This document shows positions 11,296 through 26,741 of a DNA stretch of 64,000 bases, in pieces; position 1 is the first letter of the stretch; each line of letters begins with the position of its first letter. Below the pieces are notes generated by a model. It saw nothing but the letters and a program-made list of their open reading frames with translations, searched no databases and was not told the DNA's origin. The position numbers and the translations under genes were made by a program. This DNA comes from Lunularia cruciata (taxonomy: Eukaryota > Streptophyta > Marchantiopsida > Lunulariales > Lunulariaceae). The stretch lies in the NCBI GenBank assembly GCA_948567375.1, contig OX419756.1, positions 45,548,552 to 45,612,551 on the forward strand. Reading direction: 5' to 3'.

Positions 11296-13789
11296 TACAT
11301 CCCATTGGTCAAATCCAAGGGCCAAACTATTCTATTTTGCCCTCCGTTCATGTGACTACAAATCTTGGGCACTAATCTTTCATTATTACCGGAAACATCT
11401 TCCGTTCACTTCACAAGTTTTAGATGTAGCCCTTGTCAATTCGTCAGGCAGTCACGATAGTAATGCACCAAAGCAGAGTCAAATAAGGACGTGTCCTTAT
11501 AAGGAATTCACTTGACTAAATTCATGTAATTAGATCGTGACCTTAGTAGAGGCCTCGGTCCATGTGCAATCATTTTTGGGTTAAGTGCCGAAAAAACTGT
11601 CTAAATTTAAACAAATCATTAAAACTTGCTGGAATAATACGCATTGTAACGGTTCGTTTGATGCGGAATATCCGAAACTGAAATAATTTTACTCTAGTTT
11701 ATACGCGTTCTAATGTTCATCAACGAAGAGATATCTTATGAATCAATATCAAGAGTTATCTTATATCAAATATATATTTGGAGAAGTTTATTTTCTCTTC
11801 TTTGGTTAGAAAGTACATAGTTCCTAAAAGAGTGATTACTACACATATCAGGGCTGCTTAAAAGAATTATAAGCCTATTTTCCTAATATACAATTCCGGG
11901 CAAGCCGTTTTCTCAATTCTTGATGGACCAACAACATAAATTGGTACACGTGTATCTATAGACATTCATAACAACACATTACTGAAAGGAAAAGGCATAC
12001 ATATCTCATAAATATGCAAGATTTGGGGTGTATCTTACTTACCTTGTCCTTGACCGAGAGTACATGACTCCCCAAACCTCCCGGGAGAATAGTTATTCAG
12101 CAAGCTGGATGTGACTGACATAGTCCGAGTCCATGCTTTGTAGTCTATCCGAATATCTTTTCCCTACTTAGGGCATCTGCCCTCTAATGCACTATGTTCT
12201 TTTCGTAATGATTTATTTTCCTTATCTATATCTGTTCTCTACTTAGACTGATGCTCTAATTTCATTATTCCACTAATCGGAATGCATTATTCCTTTTGTA
12301 GTGGAGTGTCAATCAGTTTTGTTAATAAGAAGATTTTGTCCACAGGTCAGATTGAATGTTCTGATTCAGATTCCCAAAATCTAACATAGTTTCAAACGCA
12401 GTACCTAGTGAGGAGGCTGTGGATATGTTGCTGGAGCATTTGCTCCCTTGGGCATTAACCAAATAAGACCACATTACCCAGATGAGAAGAACTGTGTGTT
12501 ACCTCAAAGACACTAACGAACTAACTGCCATGTCACAACATTTAATAGAAAACGTACCGATGGGAAGCTCATAATTGTCGGAGAAACTAATAACTCGTTT
12601 CTGTCCTATCTAAAGGGGATTCCGTTCTGTCCGAATCGTATGAGAACATCGAAATGAAACCTGAGTGGGAACATGACCTTCCTTAGTCTTTATATCAAAG
12701 AGATACGAGTTTTTCCTAAATTCGATAAGCCGCTGGCACATTGATAAATGTTTTAATTATAAGATCGTCCTATTTCGTCACGATGTGATGTGTGACCATT
12801 GCTTTGTTGTGTCATCCACGTACTTCATTCACGTAGAAAACATTCATGGAGTTAAATCAAAAGGTTTGTGTAGGATTTGATAGTCCTCTTAAGAAAGACA
12901 AAAGAGGGCGACAGTTCCATTCATACCTGAAACTGAAAAGAGCCTTCTGAATGGGAACATGGAAATTCAATGTCGCCTTTTCACATCAGAAGAGAAAACT
13001 TATCGCAGGTGCAGTTGACAAATGTGCAGTATATCCAGATCTTTCCCTTAATGACTAAATCGTGAGAGACCTATTAGAGGAAAGGGTGAAAATATTAATA
13101 GCACACATGAGGGTAAATGAGTGAGGAGGTGAATAACATAAGTGACAGAACCCATCATGAAATTTTGCCCCATATAGAGAGCAATGAGAGAAGACCATCA
13201 AATAAGCATAAGCTGTCATCTGCAATACAGATACATGAATGAATATTCAAATAGTTTCCGACAAGCGTCACTACGGCACAGGTGCACGTCACTAATGTTG
13301 CACAGAGAAGTTATGTTGTCCACGTTACTGCAAGGACCCAACTTTGGCATGCCTTATAACGTTGTAGCTACATGCTTTGCACCGCATGAAAGTTGCATCA
13401 ACGTACCACAAAACCCCTGACAGAGTGAGAAAATACCACGCAAGATCCTCATTTTTGTGCACCTCTAGCAGCAGACTGGAAAGACTACAACGGACCTGAG
13501 GTGATTATCATCCACTGAGGTTGGATGTGTTCAGAATTAGACTGATACTTCCTTGCCTGCAAATCACAAAATACTTCTTAGGTCCTAGATCTCAGAGATG
13601 AAAACATCTAATAGCAAGGTCTGCAGCGAATGATTTAACATATAGCATAAGCAGTAAGGACATTCAAAGTTGGGAAACTCTCGTTTGAGTGGCACCTTTC
13701 TTCTCTTGAGTTTAAATACCTGCCCAGGTCCAGTGGAATAGACGCGTGAACATGTTTCCTCGACTTCCCGTAGAAGCTGAAGTCCGAGA
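11296..13789. other. Intergenic region, no gene seen
   Basis: About 2.5 kb separates the end of the 695-residue gene from the 3' end of snurportin; the two genes converge. No protein, RNA gene or retroelement match was found. A small palindrome (aaggac-gt-gtcctt) sits at 11,485-11,498. A 78-codon frame at 13,184-13,420 shows no recognisable motif. Confidence 0.5.
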
Positions 13790-16122
13790 TTAACTTTGGC
13801 AATTAGACCCCGTCATTGAAATATCTCCTTCAGCGTCAGTGGACTCCACTGCTGCCACTAAGTTCGAAATTGTCAGAGGGTCCCGCCTTGCTGAGTACTG
13901 ATACAAGATCTGCAACGAAATTCAGGATCAGTTGAAGAGCAAAAACCTTCTTATACATATCCAGAGAGTGTATTTCGAACTTCCACACTTCTAGCTGTTC
14001 ATTAAAATCTCGAGCGCTAAAACTAGGTCAAACCACAGTTAGGCTTTGGCACCGGAACTTCCTAGAAACAAATCTGTGCGATGCTCGGTCAAGCAAGAGC
14101 ATACAACATCTTAGGGTAATATTATGCACCTTGTTACTTGTGTCAGCGGGACGATTGCGGTTTGCAATTCCTTGAAAGTGTATATCAGCAACCATAGGTT
14201 TTCCATCCACAATCTTGAGTCCTTGTTTCCCAATGTTAAAACGCAAGGGTGTTCCCGGTTTTAGATTCTCTGCATTCTGCACAAAGAGATTGATCAATCT
14301 CAGACTATTATGAATGGAAAGATATATAAGAAGGCTTCGTGAGATACCAGCATCAGAGATGCAAAAAGGGAGACAGTTCGTGAGCTAGTAATACCTGCTC
14401 CAGAAACTGCCGTGGCATAGTGCCTAGAATTAAGGGCGGATCATCACTTGTTACTACAGAACCGTCATCTGCAAGTAGAAGAACAACCTGCATCGCAGCA
14501 TGAACCACCTTTCAGATACGGAACTGACTACATCTCCCATAAAGAAACTACCAGCCGAATGGTTAGCTATTACTTGCTCCCCTAGTCCATTTCACATCAT
14601 GAAAATTGCAGAAGACAATCATCTCTAGGGAAATGCAGTTGAATGTACTACAAATAGACAATAGTTGGATAACCAGTTAGCTTAAAACTGGCTAGTGCAG
14701 GAGTCATTCAAGGTTCCAGCCGTCTTGCATGGTTACAGGGAAGAAGAAGTAAACCTGTTGATACATCGGAACGTTTCCTTTGCTATCCGTGTCGACAGGA
14801 TACTCACTGCATAGAGCATCTTTCCAGAGAAGACAGAGAGGAGTACTGCCGAGAACATAATGTGCGTGCCTGAACATTCATGCAACAAGGACAATGTTAC
14901 AACACTTTACGTAGCTCTTCTAGAGATTTACGAGATCGCAGACCGGGCGCATTTGAATCTCATGCAGCTTGCCACTTAATGATAGGTTTCGTGAGATACC
15001 AACAACGTTTGAGAAACTATATTGACCTACCTGTTGAAGAAAAGTATTCCATCTCTCGTAAAGGGCACTGGAGCTGAGTATGCTGCTTGTAGACCCTGGA
15101 GGTCACACACATACACGGGCACGACACTGAATCGATAACGGTGGTACTGAGAGGCAGGCTGAAGAGCATCAGTTTCAGCAAGCTTGGAATTCATCCAAAA
15201 GAATCGGAACTCCGTGGTGCAGTCGTACAAGGAATATCCCCGCCAGCACATCAGATCAAGCACGTAATACGTTTTATCTGGCTGCATTGCGAGGAGTATG
15301 TCTCAGAAACTCCACCAAGAGTAAAATCTTTTCATCTAATACAACCTAGTCGCAACTTAATTTCTTCAACAAGCTCCAGCGTTCTAGAGAACATTCTCCT
15401 TATCAAGTTGTCAAAGAGTTCATACCTCGTGATATATACAATCAAGTATGCAGAACACACTTGAAGCACATGACACATCTCGTGTTCTTGCACCATTCGG
15501 CAGCGCAGAAGGAAAGTGATGTAATACGCGACCATTACGTTGTCGACTCACTGTCGTGCCATGTGATGAAACGACTACACATCGCACACCTGCAGGTCTA
15601 CTCATGACGTACCTGAGCAGCAATTTACCGTATTTTCAACCACGAGTTAGGTAATCAACTAACTCCTCTTTCTGAAAATCTGACAATGTGATAGAGGTGA
15701 TGCGAAGTGCAAATCATGATGATGAGGATCAGAGACCAGTCAGTTTTAAGCCTCGGTGGAATATCAATCATCCATTCAGGCTGCATGAGCTGTTTCGAAA
15801 ACCACTCGCGGGCCTTAGCTCCCTTCAGTCTCGTGCCTCGCTGAAGTCCTACATCCTTGAGATCTTCTTTCTGTTCACTGGCCTCACCTCCTTCTTCCTC
15901 CGCCAATTCATGTTGCTCCGCTTCTCCTTCCGCCTCAAGAAGCTCCAGGTCTTCATCTGTTTGATCTCCACCTCCGGTGGACAATCCTGCTGCTAATCGA
16001 CGAGCATGAAGCTGTAAATTTCTTCTCCCTTCCGCTTGACGCTGCAGAGCGAGGTCTCGCCGGCGCTGCTGATCAGAAAGAACGCGCTTGTGCACCCGAG
16101 GTTCAATCTTGCTTGGTGCCAT
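13790..16122 (-). CDS. SNUPN: Snurportin-1, m3G-cap-specific snRNP nuclear import adaptor (7 exons)
   Basis: Snurportin binds the trimethylguanosine cap of spliceosomal U snRNPs and hands them to importin-beta for nuclear entry. Exons, in transcript order: 16122-15737, 15612-15426, 15281-15031, 14869-14755, 14487-14395, 14276-14130, 13909-13790. All introns are GT-AG, and the total is 1,299 bp or 432 residues. The first donor (GTCTCT) is weak, but joining there restores DWYVMSRPAG, which fits the family. Residues 1-45 form the Arg-rich importin-beta-binding region (RRRDLALQRQ, NLQLHARRLA). An acidic linker follows (50-90), then the cap-binding domain from about 105: LMQPEWMIDIPPRL, PNGARTR, CILDCIYHE, TYYVLDLMCWRGYSLYDC, EFRFFWMNSKL, DGILFFNR. 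Trp116 and Trp290 are candidates for the two cap-stacking tryptophans known in the human protein. The C-terminus (DILYQYSARRDPL region) is less conserved. The gene lies downstream of FtsH on the same strand, with its own start, in island-type sequence. Confidence 0.93.
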
Positions 16123-17815
16123 AATACTCCACTGCTCTTCTAGTCTTCCGCGAGATTATTCCAGCACTTGCAGACCTACTTAGCACACTATTGCCGCAAG
16201 AGAGACAATTCTCCCCTACGTACAACTACACGCTACAGATTCTAATCTCTTCCAATCTCGCCGCGCGTGCTTATCTGTCAAGTTTTGCCAAAATCTCACC
16301 GCTTCTTCAGAATCAAATTACCCGAGTGTCACTAGTGTCACGACAGACGCGGCGGCTTCTGTGGGAGTTCAAATAGTGAGCTTCATTTTCTTGTTAGTCT
16401 ACTCCGGGCCACAACTCTCCGCACTTCAATTGCTGCTCTGCTTCAGAGTTTCAGTTGCGGTGGAAAACTCCGAGCGATTGTGTCGGCACAGAAGCAAGAG
16501 ATCGATCATTGATTCAGATGGATGGGCCCATTTCACAACGTAAGCGGGAACGTGTCATTAGAAGGGCGAGTGCAGAATTGTGGACATACGGCTTACTTGG
16601 ATGAACTTTTCTCCTTTTACCTCCACAAGCGCCCGTGGAAAATAAAAATTATCCATAGCTCAGTTTTGATATACCAACTTGAATCGTGTATACTCCTCCT
16701 TCGCGATGGTTTGTAACAGGGTGTGGGGAAAAGACCTGGTGGGCAAATGCTCCCAAAGACTAGCAGTTACTTTAGAAATGATTGAAATAGTACCAACTAT
16801 AACAGATCAATCCCTAAGTATGTTCAGTTACCAAGTTCGAGATGAAGAAGTAACAAATGACGCAACTCTCTTGCAAAGCTGTTTATCGTGATACCAAATT
16901 TTTAAGACGAATTTGACATTTCTTTCATGGGCAGATTTTATCTCCTTCCAGTCTTAGGGCCGCTGATGGTCAGAAGGGAAAGGAAATGGAGCCCATTGTA
17001 TGCACAGAAAGATTTGATGAAACTTGTGCAAAGAGTGTTTTGAGGTATGAAATGTAGGTAAATGTCAGTTCCTTGACACATGTACTGCAGAGATATATAT
17101 ATTCCGCTAAATACAAGTCCTGCTACGGAGCACAGCAAATTTCAGCATACAAACTTGCGAAGTCTTTTCATGAGATCTCATTGCCACTTCTTCGAGATGA
17201 AATACACATACTTATAATTTAAGGGACTTGCTATTTCCACCACACCTAACCCAACATCCCAACAAACTCAGAAACCCACCCAACCAACCATCCACCAAAC
17301 CGTGTGGTGGAAATAGCAAGTCTCTAAGCGCAGAAGACCTAAAACAATATCGCAACATGCAGAGAGACAAATGAAAATTCTACGACGGATTGTTCATGAC
17401 TATATCAAAATTGTGTGATGATACAAAGGAAGAGCTGTTTACAACATAGTCGACCGCATCAGAGTGCTTATCACTTCTCCCGACATGATCAGAGAGCAAA
17501 TCCATGAGAAGATCCTCTTTGCTTCAATGCAATATTTGTTGTCGACAAAATTAGTCACATAAAGTACAGCGTTCACTCCCGCCATAAAAATTACAGCAAT
17601 TTGCCTAACTTATATCGCGCAGTGTTGGGAGCGATTCATCTCCTATGTTACACATCAACTTTACAGCATTTCACAATTTCTCGAAACTATTCTATCTCAT
17701 CAATTTGGACTAAATGTAAATGATATAACTTGGCGCGTGTTAGCGAACACATCCAGTGGTGCTCACTGAGAGAGGAGCGCGTCTTTAAAGGTAGGTGATG
17801 ATTTCAACATCCACC
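16123..17815. other. Intergenic region between snurportin (5' side) and FtsH (3' side)
   Basis: Both neighbours are on the minus strand, so this holds the FtsH 3' UTR and the snurportin promoter. Apart from the MITE at 17,223-17,324, no gene or repeat is recognisable. Short open frames here have no family features. Confidence 0.5.
17223..17324. mobile_element. 102-bp Tourist/Harbinger-like MITE with 23-bp terminal inverted repeats
   Basis: The left end, gggacttgctatttccac continuing to 17,245, is the inverse of the right end (17,302-17,324) at 22 of 23 positions. Both sides are flanked by TAA (17,220-17,222 and 17,325-17,327), the target duplication typical of PIF/Harbinger elements. The 56-base centre is C/A-rich with a single G. 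It has no coding capacity. On RNA it would form a long, nearly perfect hairpin, so a source of small RNA is an alternative or additional role. Confidence 0.75.
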
Positions 17816-20638
<2,823 letters not shown>

Positions 20639-20640
20639 CT

Positions 20641-20672
20641 AGTACGTCTCTTTCTCTCTCTCTTTTTCCTCT
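20641..20672 (-). promoter_or_regulatory. GA-rich leader tract just upstream of the FtsH start
   Basis: On the transcript strand the bases before the start read as a purine run with several GAGA units. Such tracts are common in plant 5' leaders and GAGA-type promoters. The role here is inferred from position only. Confidence 0.4.
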
Positions 20673-20940
20673 GATTCCGATCAAAATTTTCTGCACAATT
20701 CAAAGGCACAGGTGAGACACCAGACAAGAAACGACCACCTTAGAGCCTCTGCAACTAAACCACAAATATTCTCCTGGTGCAGGATTCAAATCCCATGCCT
20801 CCGAAACACCTCTACTGACACAACAAACACCGAGGGAATTGACGAAAACGTTCATGATCAGTACCGTATGCGCACAATGTAGCAATTGTTGCGGGGAGAG
20901 GCAGAGTGACGCTAATTACCTTCGTCGATGTGTAAACCGT

Positions 20941-20950
20941 CTATATACAC
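20941..20950 (-). promoter_or_regulatory. Candidate TATA box of FtsH
   Basis: The minus strand reads GTGTATATAG about 310 bases before the start codon, which would give a leader of roughly 280 bases. No closer TATA-like element was seen. No transcript start evidence exists here, so this is tentative. Confidence 0.4.
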
Positions 20951-21050
20951 AGAAGTTGAGAAAAGTGGAGAATGGAGTGTGGAGTGTCGTAGAAGGACGA
21001 ACGACATCTTCTTCCGGAGCCAATCGAAGGATATGTGGTGCACAGGTCTG

Positions 21051-21060
21051 GCCACGTGGC
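21051..21060. promoter_or_regulatory. Palindromic G-box (GCCACGTGGC) upstream of FtsH
   Basis: This perfect 10-base palindrome contains CACGTG. It lies about 420 bases before the FtsH start and about 100 bases before the candidate TATA box. G-boxes bind bZIP and bHLH factors (HY5 and PIF types in angiosperms) and are frequent in light-regulated nuclear genes for chloroplast proteins. Regulation of FtsH by light through this site is an inference. Confidence 0.5.
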
Positions 21061-24000
21061 CAGGTAAGAATAGCTTGAATCTATATCCTGCAAGGCAGGT
21101 TGGCGTGGCGCTGAGAAATGGCTTCAAAGTATTCCTGTCTCGTGGACACATTCGGAAGCGACGCCAAATAACTCTACGTCGCGGTAGTGAAGATGCCTGA
21201 GGGGCCTGTGATCAACCGAGACTCCGACTTCCGAACGTCGCGAGACCATGATGGAATGGAGGTACCAGAATTTCATCCGTCGTTCCCGTATCTCAGATTC
21301 GTATAGGAACGAAGGAGGTGGGTCGCTGCTTCTCTCGACCACTAGAACCAGCGATCGGGAGGTCCAGGTCGCGTCACAAGTCGGCCTTCCTTCTGGAAAG
21401 CCGCAAAGGTTTTAGCCAAGTAAAATCCGATGGAATTGAAGAAGCCACGAAGGCTGCCTCGTTCCCGTCGATCCTTTGACTGAGTACTTTCATACGCTTT
21501 CCCAGAAGTCGTAGATTAGAAGCCGGAAACCTTCCTAGACTGTTGCGGCGAAGTTCACCACCCCAACCACTCAACCTGATGAGCTTGTCCCAGGCTCTCA
21601 TCGAAACTCAAAGTCTCCTGCGACCTTGACGACGTTAACTCAAGAAGATAGAAATGGCCTGAATAACCAACCAACCTGTCATCCTAAGGAGGGCCACAGT
21701 AGCGTGGTTGAATATCGGCCATACCACGGTCGCACAAACAATACAAATATGAGGTCACCTGTTAAATCGGTGACGCCACGTAAATGTCAGTCGAATCCGA
21801 TATACGTCCGATAATTGTAGACCATCATCAATCTCAGACCGTTTTACCTCTTTTGTCTCTCCCTTGATGGCGTCTTTCCATCCTTCATTTGTTCTACGTG
21901 GTCGCCTTTTCCTCGTGAACCGAAACAAGGATAAAACCTAAGAGGAAAAATAATATTTGCACTTCTGAGTACAATGTGAGCTCCGAAGCAGAAAAGAGAG
22001 AAAGCTCCAAGAATTGCAGTGTGGAAACATAAATATGTGTCGAAGTTGATTTTCCCATCAAGAGACCTCAAGGTTTACCAGGATATCATTTCATCTGTTC
22101 CATTTCACCAAATGTAACTCGAGGACACACGATCCATACAAATACAAGTATTTACTTCTGTTTACATGTTTTTGTTTACACTGCAAACCATTGCAATAGT
22201 AACTATAGATATTAAGGTCCCTATATATGATGTTTTAAATGGATTTCTAACTCTACAAAGAACTGCACGCAAAAGAGTCACCCAAATCTTTTCCTCTACG
22301 CCTATCCTTCTTTTTCCTCTCTTTCTAACATCTTTTTGGTAAGATAAGAGTATTCAACGCACTCAATATACTCTGAACAAATATTTATTGTTCATGGTAA
22401 TGATATGGAGATATTTTGAGTACTCCTTGACTCATCAAATGAAATTTGTAACAATTTAATTCTAGTTAACCATTCACTTAGGTGCTGTATGACCGATCTC
22501 TCATGGGCTTAGTTCCATTTTACCTCTTATGTCTTATCGTTGTGCAGCTTATGGGCTTAACGGTTTACGAGGCCGCCTTTTCTGATTCAGTTCGTAAAAA
22601 TATCTCACTGAGTTTTATCTTAGATTCTCAATTGTTAGATGATGTATGACTTATCTTGATATTTGAATTTGAAATAAATAAAACATTCATATTATACAAA
22701 ATTATTTATCTGAATAATTATCTTTGAATATCTCAATTATCTTTATCGTTCCAATAGATAAATAGATATAGAGAGCTCCTTAATAATAAAAATCTTAGAG
22801 TATATTATTTTTACGTAGATGTCATAACAGCTTTTAATAATAATAGAACGTCAACCAACTTTAGTATTAACCTTTAAACATTGGTTATTTCCTTTTAGAC
22901 TGATAACATTAGCTTCATTCAACTAATTAATTGGTTTTGATGATTGAAAATTAAAGGATATTGAATAGTAAAAAAATTTACATGATGTATAAGTTGAACT
23001 CTTTTCATATTAACCTAAAAGATACTTGATAAAATTTAAAGATAAATTTAAACTACACCAATATTTCAAGCATCAAATAAATTTTCTATAGAACAAATAT
23101 TTTATATTAATTACTTATATATATTGATAAGAAAACAATAATTTTATATTACAGTGAGAAAAACATTTTAATAATTTATAACTAAATATTAATTATATAA
23201 AATCCATATAAAGTGTGACAATTCTTATAACATTTGCATATAATTGAAGTCAAAATTTATGAAATATTTAGGTCGACTAATCTGACATCAAGATTAAGAA
23301 AGCATATGAAGAATTAGATAACTTATGAAATATTGTTGATACTTGTGTTTTTTGGTTTCATTAAAGATGAATTGATGACATACTTGACTAGAATCAAAGT
23401 TATAATTGCTTTATGACCTATCTATTTTCTGTTGGGTCTAAAATATTTTAGTGTCAGCTGAACTAACGAAGTATAATACAAATAATCATTGTTTTAAAGG
23501 TAAGAGTGGATACGTTTGAATGCTCCAATCTTCAGTACACCTTACATCTTGCATAGCTTAGATATCTTAGGTGCAATTGTGAAAATTTCTCATATTGATA
23601 CTATAGGGGCTTTGCCCCCATTTTACCTCTTTTGACTCACCCTTGCATGGTTTGATTGGGTCTTCCCACTCTTTGTATTTTCTACTCAGTTGCCTTTTAC
23701 CTTCATGGTCCATTTGAATGTCAAGTAGTCTAAAGACAAGGTTGAATGTTTCATTACTGAACCATTTGAAGGTAAAGTAACAATAAGAAGCTCAAAACTC
23801 CCTATATAAATTTTGTCCAGATTGTAGTCTTTAAAAACCATATTGGAAGCTTTTGATTCTACATATAATTAATAACCTTTTTTACCACTTAATTACACTA
23901 AATTTGGCTATAGCTAGCTTAATTTAGTGTATTATAGTCTCAAAAAGACATATTGAGGCCTTGTTAAATACACTTTAGGATTAACTAGTTGTTGAACCCA

Positions 24001-24871
24001 TATTAAAGTTACTCTAAAGTCAAGTACACTTCTCAAGGCTGTGCTAAAGCTACTTTATAGTAAGCTAGCCTTGTCAAAGGTATTTAACCCTTAGTTACTT
24101 TTAATTGACAATACAATTTCTAAGTTTATAGATTTGCAAACCAAAATTTAAGTAAATATCTGATATGGTATTTAATATATTAGAAATTAAATTTTATTAA
24201 ATTTTATTATATTAAATTTTATTATATTAAATTTTTAATATTAGCAATTAAATGTCCAAACCCAAAACAAAAGCCTTGGACATAATAGTTTTGCTTTATT
24301 CATTTATAGTTTAGATAGTATAATAAATTTATAATAAATTTATATTTTATAGTTTATTAATTTTAATTATTACATCATCTTATTTTAATTTCAAAATATT
24401 TCATCAAAAGTCATTTTTACACTTTATATCTACAGTCTTTGGATTTTAGTCACTAAAGAAATCAAATTTATCTCTCTTCTTAGTGAGATGAAATCAATTG
24501 TTATAATAAATTTAAAAGACTGAAATTAATAAATAATGTGTTTAAAAACATTCTTATAATATATAAATTTTGTTACCAATGGTAATTTGAAATTCTAACA
24601 ATTTAGGTGAACACTCTTTAACTTTAGGAACATAGGTTTATATCTTAAATGATGATCTAAAAGTAACAAATTCCTTCATTTTTCTATACAACTAACTACT
24701 CACTTGGATTTAGTGTCATATATTTTTTATGTAAAATATTATCTAATATACACCCTAAAAGATATCATTTACTATAAAAATTATTACTTAGAATATGCTT
24801 ATAATTACAAATATATTTGATTATACCATGAAACATTGTTATATTTCTTTAATTTTATCAAACATTTCTTT

Positions 24872-24874
<3 letters not shown>
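21061..24874. other. FtsH upstream region grading into AT-rich DNA; no gene seen
   Basis: The first kilobase keeps island-like composition. From about 22,100 the sequence becomes strongly AT-rich. No protein or RNA gene was recognised. A 75-codon frame at 21,374-21,601 (minus) lacks any known motif. Weak dispersed repeat copies lie near 21,840, 22,515 and 23,615. Confidence 0.45.
21838..23712 (+). repeat. Three weak dispersed copies of a short repeat
   Basis: Starts near 21,841, 22,517 and 23,618 share 'ttttacctctt' followed by a 'gtctt' or 'gactcaccctt' segment. About 60-75 bases later each has a 'gccgccttttc' or 'gttgccttttacc' segment. The first and third copies are the most alike. Spacing between copies is irregular (about 680 and 1,100 bases), so this is a dispersed rather than tandem repeat. 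It matches none of the other families here. Confidence 0.35.

Positions 24875-24920
<46 letters not shown>
24875..24920. repeat. (TA)n microsatellite, about 23 units
   Basis: An uninterrupted alternating TA tract ends exactly where repeat C1 begins ('cagagcataag'). The second copy, C2, is also preceded by TA-rich sequence (about 43,253-43,265). The tract may therefore be part of the element's end rather than an independent microsatellite. Confidence 0.9.
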
Positions 24921-24925
<5 letters not shown>

Positions 24926-26096
24926 CATAAGCTGTTCTAGAAACGGGTTATCCAAAACTCATGAAATGCAAAAGATCAATAAGCAATATGTACATGATTC
25001 ACGATGCTAGAATAGTGATATAGCCCTAAGAAAAATAATGCAAATTGAAGGCCAATAAGGAGTGTGTGAAAGATAAAGATGAAAAACATGGGCTGGAGTC
25101 GGGTAAGAACACTATAGACGTGGGAGGTCGAACCTGGAATCAGTCAAAGAGCAAAGGAAAAATACTAGGGAGGGAATTAGACGGGGAATGGAGGAGCGGA
25201 GCAATGCAAGAACTATGGCTGCAGAAACGGGTCAAAGTGTAACATGGTAACAAGAACGAAGCAAAAGAGGACATGATATAAAGTATATTGCAACAAGCGC
25301 TATGGACGCTTGAGTCTTGGGACACTAAATAACAAAGGGAAGCAAAAGGTTGCCATAGTAGACCTCCACAAAAACACATGTGACTTCATCAATGCCTCAC
25401 ACAGTGCCAAAGTAGCTAAGCAATTGTCAATACTCCTCATGTTGAGTTTTTGCTCACAAAATCAAGAGTGCCAAGGCAAACTCAATTGCTCTCCTAAATT
25501 CGTTCATAAGTAGTAGGAATGTCAAAAGAACAGAAGATTTGAAATGGAAATGTGGAAGTAAAGGGCAAGTAGAAATGCATGCACATAAGCAAGCATAGGA
25601 GTCTCAACCGCATAATGAGCATAAGGCAAGAAAGACAAGAATCCACATGAGTAAGAGGAGAGATGAAAACTAGACATACTTGATAGATCCCTGAAATCAC
25701 AAACATGTATTATTAGAGAGAAATTCATGGCACATCAAAGAGAAATAATTAAACAGAGGTTTGAAAACTAATACAAGTGAGGATCAAGAAACATCTGCAC
25801 TGCACAAGAAGGAACAAATTGGAAGCAAGAACCATCAACCCTACATGGGAAAGGACTAGGCAACTTAAACAAGAGAAACAAAGGCAAAAAGAGAAGCAAA
25901 TAAAAGTCTAAAAAGAGTAAGTGCAAGAACATCAACATTGCACATGAATGGACTAGGCAATTCAAATAGGAGAAACAAAGGCAAATAAAGAAGAAAATAA
26001 AATTCTGAAAAGAGTTAGGGCATCTTGCAAAAGGGAAAAGAAAGGAGGAAAAATCTGCCTCGGATGAAATGAAGGACAAGGTGGACCCATGTGTCT
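24921..26096 (-). repeat. Non-coding repeat C, copy C1
   Basis: This matches C2 (43,266-45,105) along its whole length in the same orientation, from 'cagagcataagctg' to the 'gcaaaagggaaa' segment. It contains an uninterrupted version of the place where C2 holds a solo LTR (around 25,180). It has no long reading frame. C1 and C2 bracket the Penelope-like element, so they may be its pseudo-LTRs or 3' UTR copies; on that view they read on the minus strand. An alternative is the internal region of a non-autonomous LTR element, because 'tatcagagc' at the left end resembles an initiator-Met primer site. Confidence 0.6.
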
Positions 26097-26741
26097 ATAA
26101 GCAAGGGCTACGTATCAACAAACTATCAACATCTACATGGTAGAAACCCCAAAAAATGGTAAGCAATGTATATACATCACTTAAGGAGTCAAGAATGGTA
26201 TACAAATCTAGACTCAAATATTGGTAGGTAGTGTATATATATTACTTCAGGAGTCAAGAATGGTATACAAGTCTATGGGAAAAACTACTGGTGTGCTCAA
26301 ATATGAGCTCCCCGCTGGCAGAAAGAACAAATGTTCTCAAATCTCTATAAATACTAAGCCCATGATAACCATGGATATTTATTTTCCTGTAGTAAGACAA
26401 AGCAAAACTTTTTTTGGATCATGTGAAGAGGGTAAATTATGGAGACAAAGCTATTTATAAGTTTCCTACAAGCTCAAAGGTATAACTTTTTGGAATTACA
26501 TATTTATCTATATCTTACACACTCCAATTTTATAATCCCTAGTTTACATTTTGGAGGAAATAATGGAAAGAACATGAGGGAGCAAGATTGTCTTGATGTG
26601 AGAAAAGTGAGGCAGCCATTTCTTATAATAGATAGAGAAAGGATGTTGAAGTCATCATAGGTAATGCAATAGTCAAGATAATCACCGTGAGTACCAAAAT
26701 GAGCTCAAAATAACTCACAAGAAAGTTTAGGATATATCCCA
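26097..26741 (-). pseudogene. 3' part of a Penelope-like element reverse transcriptase gene
   Basis: This is the downstream half of the element interrupted at 26,742 by B0. On the minus strand the reading runs on from the part ending at 39,678: GGGIYPKLSCELF, then GDYLDYCITYDDFNI. These match the post-catalytic region of Penelope-like reverse transcriptases (IYP..L, then a FLD-type motif). A further block, KLGIIKLECVRYR then ICNSKKLYL and ACRKL, at about 26,440-26,545, corresponds to their conserved C-terminal helical region. No GIY-YIG endonuclease motif was seen in the remaining 300 bases. Stops and frameshifts show it is dead. Confidence 0.7.

Noticed and set aside
11485-11503. Small palindrome 'aaggacgtgtcctt'
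   Set aside because: Too short to distinguish from chance; no partner site or gene start nearby.
20775-20800. T-loop-like word 'ggattcaaatccc', suggesting a tRNA
   Set aside because: No matching D-arm, anticodon arm or acceptor stem could be folded in the flanking bases on either strand.
21374-21601. 75-codon minus-strand frame upstream of FtsH
   Set aside because: No motif, and it lies in the probable distal promoter region. Balanced base composition alone does not support coding.
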